Notes under the pieces: model-generated
What the model saw: the letters and a program-made list of their open reading frames with translations, nothing else
Told to the model about the DNA's origin: nothing
Database searches by the model: none
Translations under genes and position numbers: made by a program
NCBI GenBank assembly: GCA_000402775.1
Contig: AQSC01000061.1
Coordinates: 78,857 to 104,376 of the forward strand
Length of the DNA: 25,520 nt
Direction: 5' to 3'
From: Euryarchaeota archaeon SCGC AAA252-I15
Lineage (GTDB): Archaea; Altiarchaeota; Altiarchaeia; IMC4; SCGC-AAA252-I15
Shown: positions 21,281-25,520 of the stretch, piece after piece
Layout: each line of letters starts with the position of its first letter
Position numbering within the stretch: the first letter of the stretch is position 1

Positions 21281-22618
21281 TTAGTATATCGGAAGGTATC
21301 TGTCGAGCTCCCATTGACTTACGTGCAGGCGGTATTCATCCCACTCGCGGTTTTTTATCTCGATGTACCTGTTGAATACGTGGTCTCCAAGAACCTTTCT
21401 GGCTAGATCACTCTCTGCGGTTGCGTCTATCGCCTCCTTTAATGACCCCGGAAGCATCTGGATATCTGCTTTCTTCATGTCTGCTTCACTCATTTTGAAG
21501 ATGTTCTTTTCGACCGGGTCTGCCAGATCGTACTTTTTATTGACTCCCTCCATTCCAGCGGCAAGCATGACTGCGAATGCGAGGTACGGATTGCATGTTG
21601 GATCCGGGCTTCGCCACTCAATTCGAGTAGCTTTTTCCCTACCGGGCTTGTAAATCGGCACTCGAACGAGGGCTGACCTGTTCCTCTGAGCCCATGCAAC
21701 GTACACGGGAGCCTCGTATCCTGGCACAAGCCTCTTGTACGAGTTTACTATCGGATTCAAAATGGATGTCAACTCGTAGGCGTGTTTTAATACTCCTGCA
21801 ATGTAGTGTTTTGCCATTTTTGAGAGGTATGCCTTGTCGTTTTTATCGAAGAATAGGTTTTTGTCTCCCTTAAAAAGGCTTTGGTGTGTGTGCATTCCAG
21901 ACCCGTTTTCCCCGAAGATGGGTTTGGGCATAAAGGTTGCGTAGATGCCGTTTTGCATTGCAGTCTGCTTTACTACCAGTTTGTATGTCTGGACTGCGTC
22001 AGCCATCCTTAATCCTTCAGTGTAATGCAAGTCGATCTCATGCTGTGATGGTGCTACTTCATGGTGGCTGTACTCTACTTTAATCCCCATATCCTCTAGG
22101 GCGAATATCGTGTCTCTTCTAAAGTTGGCTGCAAGATCCAGCGGGACCAGGTCAAAGTATCCTCCCTTGTCTAGTATCTCTGTTCCATTGGAGTCTGCAA
22201 AGTAGAAGTATTCTGCTTCAGGCCCCACATAAAAAGTGTATCCTTCCTTCTCGATCTTTTTAATCTGTTTTTTAAGGACGTATCTTGGGTCTCCTTCATA
22301 TGGTTTTCCGTCGGGAGTTAGAACATTACATATCATACGTCCAACTCCGGTCCCATTCTCCTGCCTCCACGACAGAAGCTGGAAAGTCTTTGGGTCGGGC
22401 ATGGCGATCATGTCGCTTTCCTCAATGTCTCTGTACCCTTCAATGGAGGATCCGTCGAATCCCATACCCTCATCTAATGCACATTCAAGTTCTTCCCTAG
22501 TTATAGAGAAGCTTTTAAGCTTTCCTTTAATGTCTGAAAACCACAATCTTATGAATTTCACGTTATGGTCGTCGGCAAGCTTCATCACATCGTCCTTCGT
22601 TTCAGCGTTTAAAACCAT
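21281..22618 (-). CDS. glnA: Glutamine synthetase, type I-alpha
   Basis: Dodecameric enzyme joining ammonium and glutamate with ATP to give glutamine. Counting from the ATG at 22618 the protein has 445 residues. Family blocks include Phe-Asp-Gly-Ser-Ser-Ile near the N-terminus, Gly-Pro-Glu-Ala-Glu-Tyr-Phe (metal-binding glutamates), His-His-Glu-Val-Ala-Pro-Ser-Gln-His-Glu, Asn-Gly-Ser-Gly-Met-His, and Arg-Ile-Glu-Trp-Arg-Ser-Pro-Asp. The site of the adenylylated tyrosine in I-beta enzymes reads Asn-Ile-Phe-Lys, with no tyrosine, so control by adenylylation is excluded. AGAGGT lies 6-7 nt before the ATG at 22618; a TTG at 22648 is in frame but less convincing. The gene follows glnK with its own promoter. 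Confidence 0.96.
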   Translation of the reverse strand: MVLNAETKDDVMKLADDHNVKFIRLWFSDIKGKLKSFSITREELECALDEGMGFDGSSIEGYRDIEESDMIAMPDPKTFQLLSWRQENGTGVGRMICNVLTPDGKPYEGDPRYVLKKQIKKIEKEGYTFYVGPEAEYFYFADSNGTEILDKGGYFDLVPLDLAANFRRDTIFALEDMGIKVEYSHHEVAPSQHEIDLHYTEGLRMADAVQTYKLVVKQTAMQNGIYATFMPKPIFGENGSGMHTHQSLFKGDKNLFFDKNDKAYLSKMAKHYIAGVLKHAYELTSILNPIVNSYKRLVPGYEAPVYVAWAQRNRSALVRVPIYKPGREKATRIEWRSPDPTCNPYLAFAVMLAAGMEGVNKKYDLADPVEKNIFKMSEADMKKADIQMLPGSLKEAIDATAESDLARKVLGDHVFNRYIEIKNREWDEYRLHVSQWELDRYLPIY

Positions 22619-22660
22619 TTTCTTACCTCTTTTTGTTGTTTCTTCCAAGTTTTATCCTAA

Positions 22661-22699
22661 ATACTGAGTATATTATTTCGTGTTTCACCATTAAATATT
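22661..22699 (-). promoter_or_regulatory. glnA promoter with palindrome at the expected start
   Basis: AATATTTAAT on the minus strand (22699-22690) is a TATA-like element that would place the transcription start near 22669. There the 11-bp palindrome ATACTGAGTAT (22661-22671) occurs, a good position for a repressor site. The resulting leader of about 50 nt has the Shine-Dalgarno site of the ATG at 22618. Confidence 0.4.
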
Positions 22700-22773
22700 G
22701 ATTTCTTTATGAAACAAACTCTTTTTCTTTGTAAATTTCTCAATTACTCCCGGCCAAATATTTTCTATCATGC

Positions 22774-23181
22774 TCATGCCTTCCTCACCCCCATCTTTCC
22801 TAGTGCGTCACGCTTTTTCTTAGACAAGTTCTCGCTCCACCCCCCAATGGCATCGGGGCCTTTCTCTCCAGTGCGTATTCTAATACACTCTTGAAGGGGC
22901 GTCACAAAGATTTTCCCATCCCCCACATCGTCTGTTCTCGCCCCCGCGATAATCGCATCTATCGTGGGCTCGACGAAATCGTCGTTTACCGCAATCTCTA
23001 TCCGAATCTTGGGAAGCAGGTTCACCTCCTTGGTAACCCCCCTAAAGACTTCGATGAACCCCTTCTGCTCCCCGCATCCGCGAGCCCTTGAAACAGACAT
23101 CCTGAAGATGTCGGCCTTGTAAAGCTCCATTTTCACTTCCTTAAACCTTTCAGGCTTCACATATGCTATTATCAGTTTCAT
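22774..23181 (-). CDS. glnK: P-II family nitrogen sensor GlnK with altered T-loop
   Basis: Trimeric sensor that binds ATP/ADP and 2-oxoglutarate and plugs the ammonium transporter through its T-loop. The 135 residues align with standard numbering: Gln39, Lys40, Gly41, Lys58, Gly87-Asp88-Gly89-Lys90, Arg101 and Arg103 are present. Changes stand out: position 51, tyrosine in proteins controlled by uridylylation, is lysine; the B-loop reads Thr83-Asp84-Asp85 instead of the usual Thr-Gly-Lys; and there is a C-terminal extension of about 23 residues, basic near its end. It is 11 nt after amtB with GGAGGTG before the ATG, so the two are co-expressed. AmtB partnership is inferred from this pairing. 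Confidence 0.93.
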   Translation of the reverse strand: MKLIIAYVKPERFKEVKMELYKADIFRMSVSRARGCGEQKGFIEVFRGVTKEVNLLPKIRIEIAVNDDFVEPTIDAIIAGARTDDVGDGKIFVTPLQECIRIRTGEKGPDAIGGWSENLSKKKRDALGKMGVRKA

Positions 23182-23192
23182 CTTGCACCTCC

Positions 23193-24500
23193 TTATCCCG
23201 GAATGTCCATGTCCGGGTACGCTTCCTCACCATGTTGGGTGAGGTCTAGCCCTATAACCTCCTCAGCCCGCGCGACGCGAAGCCCCATGACGACGTCTAA
23301 AAGCTTCAAAAGAATCATCGAACCGACGAACGCGTAAACCATCGTTGCGGCGACACCGATTGCTTGGACGGCTAATTGGGACGGGTTCCCTGAAAGGAGG
23401 CCGTCTGCAGCATCCAGATTGACCGCCAGGGTAGCGAACACTCCAGTCAAAAGGGCCCCAATAATCCCTCCCAAACCGTGGCATGCCATAACGTCCAAAG
23501 CATCGTCTATCCTAGTCTTCGTCTTCATAAAAACTATGGCAAGATAGCATACTGCCCCCGCAATCGCGCCTATGACGATAGACGCCAAGGGGGTCACGTA
23601 CCCTGCAGCAGGTGTTATTGCAACAAGACCGCAAACCGCTCCCGTCACTATCCCCAAAGAGCTTGCCTTCCCATTGTGCGACCAGCTGACTAGCATCCAC
23701 GATAATGCTGCGGCAGCCGCAGCCGTGTTTGTGACTACGAACGCGTGGGCGGCTAGCCCGTTCGCCCCGAGGGTGCTTCCCGCGTTGAAGCCGAACCACC
23801 CGAACCATAGGATGGATGCCCCGAGCATGCTCATCGTTATGTCGTGGGGTTGTATCGAGCTTTCGCTGTTTAAGTCTATCCTACGCCCTATCATGAGCGC
23901 TGCGGCAAGCGCGGATACGCCAGCCGAAATATGAACGACCGTCCCTCCGGCAAAGTCGAGTGCTCCGAGCTTGCTCATCCATCCTCCCCCCCACACCCAG
24001 TGGCAGATGGGGTCGTAGATGAGTGTAGTCCAAAGGAGTATGAATACGATGAACGTCGAGAATTTCATTCTGTCTGCGAAGGCGCCGATTATAAGCGCCG
24101 GAGTTATGATTGCAAACATGGCCTGGAAGATCATGAATGCAAGCTCTGGGAGTGTTTCGCTGTAAATCGGGTTTGCCGCCATCCCAACCCCTTTAAGCCC
24201 TGCGTAGCTTAAGTCTCCTATGAATCCGAACATGTCTGGTCCGAATGAGAGCGAGTACCCGACGATAACCCATTGAAGGCTGATTAACGCGATTATCACA
24301 AAGCTTTGTGTGAGTATTGCGAGAACGTTTTTCTTTCTCACCATTCCGCCGTAGAAGAATCCGACTCCGGGCGTCATGAGGAGCACTAGCGCCGCTGATG
24401 CGAGCACCCACGCCGTGTCTCCAGAATCTATTCCCCCGTCGGCGCTTGACATCGATGCAAGCAACACTATCATAAGTATGGTGTACGTCTCTTTTCTCAT
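23193..24500 (-). CDS. amtB: Ammonium transporter AmtB
   Basis: Trimeric membrane channel for ammonium/ammonia. From the ATG at 24500 it has 435 residues: a cleavable-looking signal segment (about 1-21), then eleven hydrophobic spans. The pore histidine pair is visible in Ile-Cys-His-Trp-Val-Trp-Gly-Gly-Gly-Trp and in Met-Ala-Cys-His-Gly-Leu-Gly-Gly. The cytoplasmic tail ends with Glu-Glu-Ala-Tyr-Pro-Asp, part of the GlnK-contact region of the family. GGGGGAGG lies 6 nt before the 24500 ATG, which also overlaps the stop of a 40-codon ORF as ATGA; the ATG at 24506 sits directly against the ribosome site and is less likely. GlnK follows. Confidence 0.95.
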   Translation of the reverse strand: MRKETYTILMIVLLASMSSADGGIDSGDTAWVLASAALVLLMTPGVGFFYGGMVRKKNVLAILTQSFVIIALISLQWVIVGYSLSFGPDMFGFIGDLSYAGLKGVGMAANPIYSETLPELAFMIFQAMFAIITPALIIGAFADRMKFSTFIVFILLWTTLIYDPICHWVWGGGWMSKLGALDFAGGTVVHISAGVSALAAALMIGRRIDLNSESSIQPHDITMSMLGASILWFGWFGFNAGSTLGANGLAAHAFVVTNTAAAAAALSWMLVSWSHNGKASSLGIVTGAVCGLVAITPAAGYVTPLASIVIGAIAGAVCYLAIVFMKTKTRIDDALDVMACHGLGGIIGALLTGVFATLAVNLDAADGLLSGNPSQLAVQAIGVAATMVYAFVGSMILLKLLDVVMGLRVARAEEVIGLDLTQHGEEAYPDMDIPG

Positions 24501-24619
24501 CTCCATCCTCCCCCTTTAACTTTTGCCACGAGCAGGATGTCTCCGTCTTCCCCCATCAAGATTGTAATGCTCTTTCTTTCAGAGTCCAATCCGTAGCTGT
24601 TTTTTGTTGAAAAACTCAT
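24497..24619 (-). CDS. 40-aa leader ORF coupled to amtB
   Basis: An ATG-to-TGA frame of 40 codons lies between the amtB promoter and amtB. Its ATG is about 29 nt from the centre of a strong TATA box, matching the leaderless spacing of other first genes, and its stop overlaps the amtB start as ATGA. The peptide is polar: Ser/Lys/Asn at the start, a hydrophobic strand-like Ser-Ile-Thr-Ile-Leu-Met, an acidic turn, then Ile-Leu-Leu-Val-Ala-Lys-Val and a Gly-Gly-Gly-Trp-Arg end. The Gly-rich end is dictated by the purine-rich ribosome site of amtB. It resembles a two-stranded beta hairpin but fits no family I know. Either it is a small protein of the nitrogen system or a leader that couples translation. 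Confidence 0.5.
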   Translation of the reverse strand: MSFSTKNSYGLDSERKSITILMGEDGDILLVAKVKGGGWR

Positions 24620-24621
24620 TT

Positions 24622-24653
24622 TATGTTACATAATAGTAAGTACTTATATAAAT
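24622..24653 (-). promoter_or_regulatory. amtB operon promoter with two palindromes
   Basis: TTTATATAAG on the minus strand (about 24652-24643) is a good TATA box. Between it and the leader ORF start lie two short palindromes: TAAGTACTTA (24637-24646), overlapping the TATA box, and TATGTTACATA (24622-24632) at the expected transcription start. Both are placed where a repressor would act, as expected for a nitrogen-controlled operon; the binding protein is unknown. Confidence 0.5.
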
Positions 24654-24665
24654 AATTATCTATTT

Positions 24666-24742
24666 TTTGATGAAAATCTCAATATTTTATGCATATCTTA
24701 TAGAAATACACACTTTAACAACTTAATGATTCCTTCATCAAA
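24666..24742. repeat. 9-bp inverted repeat between amtB and lrp promoters
   Basis: TTTGATGAA (24666-24674) and TTCATCAAA (24734-24742) are perfect inverted copies separated by 59 bp, in the non-coding gap between two divergent genes. They could be half-sites for a regulator such as the Lrp-like protein encoded alongside. The gap between them is AT-rich and carries no gene. Confidence 0.35.
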
Positions 24743-24769
24743 GGCTTCTGAAATCCTAGAAACTCTCAG

Positions 24770-24777
24770 TTTTAAAC
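24770..24777 (+). promoter_or_regulatory. TATA box for the Lrp-family gene
   Basis: TTTTAAAC is centred about 26 nt before the ATG at 24799, giving the leaderless spacing usual in this window. Confidence 0.5.
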
Positions 24778-24798
24778 GGAAAAACTAATAAAACTACC

Positions 24799-25248
24799 AT
24801 GACAAAGATTGACGAGCTCGACGTAAAGATTGTTAAAGAGCTTCAAAAGGATGCTCGCGCCAGCTACCGCGATATTGCTTCAAAGCTTAAGGTCGCCGAG
24901 GGAACAGTCTACAATCGCGTTGGCAAACTCAAAAAAGAGGGCGTAATCAAGGGTTTCATAACCGACATAGACTATGGAAAAATGGGTTATGAACTGGTCG
25001 CACTCATAGGACTTACAGTCGAGGGTGGAAAGCTTCCTGAAGTCGAAAAGCATGTGGCACAAGAACCAAATGTTACTGCAGTCTATGACGTCACAGGAGA
25101 TTATGATGCATTGATTGTCGCGAAATTCAAGGACCGGTCCGGATTAAACGGTCTAGTGAAGCGTACTCTCGCCATGAAAGCGGTTAAAAGGACGTATACG
25201 ATGGTGGTTTTAAACGTCATGAAGGAGACCCACCAAATCGAGTTGTAG
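24799..25248 (+). CDS. Lrp/AsnC-family transcriptional regulator
   Basis: A 149-residue regulator with the standard two-domain plan: an N-terminal winged helix-turn-helix (about 5-55; Ile-Ala-Ser-Lys-Leu-Lys-Val-Ala-Glu-Gly-Thr-Val-Tyr-Asn-Arg is the helix-turn-helix proper) and a C-terminal RAM/AsnC effector-binding domain (about 65-145) with Val-Tyr-Asp-Val-Thr-Gly-Asp-Tyr-Asp, the usual turn. Lrp proteins form dimers to octamers and respond to amino acids. It is divergent from the ammonium uptake operon, which makes control of nitrogen genes, and of itself, a sensible guess. No DNA-binding specificity can be read from the sequence. Confidence 0.92.
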   Translation: MTKIDELDVKIVKELQKDARASYRDIASKLKVAEGTVYNRVGKLKKEGVIKGFITDIDYGKMGYELVALIGLTVEGGKLPEVEKHVAQEPNVTAVYDVTGDYDALIVAKFKDRSGLNGLVKRTLAMKAVKRTYTMVVLNVMKETHQIEL

Positions 25249-25276
25249 GCAACATTCAATACCCCCTCCCAATGCC

Positions 25277-25287
25277 TTTTTATATAC
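25277..25287 (+). promoter_or_regulatory. Strong TATA box ahead of the terminal RNA-like region
   Basis: TTTTTATATAC is among the best TATA matches in the window. It predicts a transcription start near 25307, exactly where a 12-bp stem begins. No long reading frame follows within the window. Confidence 0.55.
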
Positions 25288-25303
25288 TGAATTCCATTAT
25301 ATT

Positions 25304-25520
25304 ATGGTGATATAGTACTATTAAGCCATATCGCTATATCACTATTTTGGTGTTTTCGTAAGTAGAATGGGGGTCAGTATGGGTGAGCAGAGGTGTCTTA
25401 GACTAGACTCTATTAGAGGGCACGCTCTACCCTTGCACACAGACCTTACTGTGCAGCGGGGTGGGTTTAGTGGACTCTAGATACCGCGCTCTACTATGTT
25501 TAGCCTTAGCGCTAAACCTT
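25304..25520 (+). ncRNA. Candidate structured RNA or structured leader (incomplete)
   Basis: From the expected start onward the sequence forms several stems: 25304-25315 with 25334-25345 (12 pairs, one G-U); 25381-25388 with 25424-25432 (one bulged base), enclosing 25393-25397 with 25419-25423 and 25408-25412 with 25414-25418; 25434-25439 with 25450-25455; and 25498-25504 with 25511-25517. G+C rises after about 25367 relative to the promoter. The only plus-strand frame I noted is 37 codons (25367-25480). I looked for and did not find tRNA, RNase P or SRP RNA signatures. It could be the leader of an rRNA operon or of a gene beyond the edge. Confidence 0.4.

Noticed and set aside
22649..22773. 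NrpR-type operator (GGAA-N6-TTCC) upstream of glnA
   Set aside because: No such spaced pair is present on either strand in the gap.
22691..22777. 28-codon frame on the minus strand overlapping the glnK stop as ATGA
   Set aside because: The overlap fits the local style, but the peptide is very short, has no recognisable feature, and its end runs into the glnA promoter. Conservation data would be needed before calling it a gene.
25367..25480. 37-codon plus-strand frame in the terminal region
   Set aside because: It lies across several stable stems, lacks a ribosome site, and is not at leaderless distance from the TATA box. A non-coding RNA explains the region better.
25451..25520. tRNA-like segment with a GGTTTAGTGG-type D-loop look
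   Set aside because: A D-stem can be drawn, but no 7-nt anticodon loop with a 5-bp stem and no TTCRA-type T-loop follow before the window ends.
1..25520. CRISPR arrays, insertion sequences, prophage or integrated plasmid
   Set aside because: No regularly spaced repeats, transposase, integrase, terminal inverted repeats of IS type or attachment-site duplications around a tRNA were seen.

Overview
This window is chromosomal DNA from an archaeon. The information-processing genes are archaeal in type: both PriL (primase large subunit) and the clamp-loader large subunit, RadB, a Cdc48/VAT AAA+ ATPase, a RecJ/GAN-like DHH nuclease, ribosomal proteins S15 and S3Ae, and the KEOPS subunit Pcc1. Ether-lipid head-group genes (ino1 and an archaetidylinositol-phosphate synthase) agree. 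RadB together with the RecJ-S15-Pcc1-S3Ae cluster points to Euryarchaeota in the broad sense or a related lineage such as Altiarchaeota or Diapherotrites; the sequence alone does not settle which. The DNA is moderately AT-rich and very compact. Many neighbours share ATGA or GTGA stop/start overlaps, and convergent genes often overlap at their stop codons. Genes that open a transcript usually have a TATA-like box centred about 25-30 nt before the ATG, implying leaderless mRNAs, while internal genes tend to carry Shine-Dalgarno sites.

Layout: (1) 1-1886: the end of an unidentified gene, a small zinc-ribbon protein, priL, a 52-residue membrane peptide and a PadR-type regulator. (2) 1891-3742: a bidirectional TATA box with an adjacent palindrome drives padR and ino1; ino1 is followed by the CDP-alcohol phosphatidyltransferase that would use its product, the pair separated by a short segment bounded by direct repeats. 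(3) 3786-6141: two coupled coiled-coil proteins converge on a divergent clamp-loader large subunit. (4) 6200-8026: a channel-like membrane protein, a two-helix membrane peptide and a KaiC-like ATPase in one tight operon. (5) 8023-9733: an archaeal flavoprotein, a two-helix membrane protein and a cysteine-rich anchored secreted protein. (6) 9961-12733: RecJ/GAN, S15, Pcc1, S3Ae. (7) 12730-16732: cdc48, the NAD(P)H-hydrate repair enzyme and an unknown protein. (8) 16762-20115: operon of class I fumarase (two subunits), malate dehydrogenase, PanD and RadB, divergent from aroC. (9) 21281-25248: nitrogen block with glutamine synthetase, a P-II protein, an ammonium transporter with a 40-residue leader ORF, and a divergent Lrp/AsnC regulator. 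(10) 25249-25520: a promoter followed by hairpin-rich, apparently non-coding sequence cut by the window edge.

How it fits together: ino1 and the phosphatidyltransferase supply inositol ether lipids. Fumarase and malate dehydrogenase give oxaloacetate, hence aspartate, which PanD decarboxylates to beta-alanine for coenzyme A. AmtB, GlnK and GlnA form an ammonium uptake, sensing and assimilation unit. Most of the window is ordinary core genome. The items most worth a second look are the structured leader of rps15, the terminal RNA-like region, the leader ORF of amtB, the altered T-loop of the P-II protein, the membrane/KaiC-like operon, the bacterial-type PanD and the PadR/ino1 control region.
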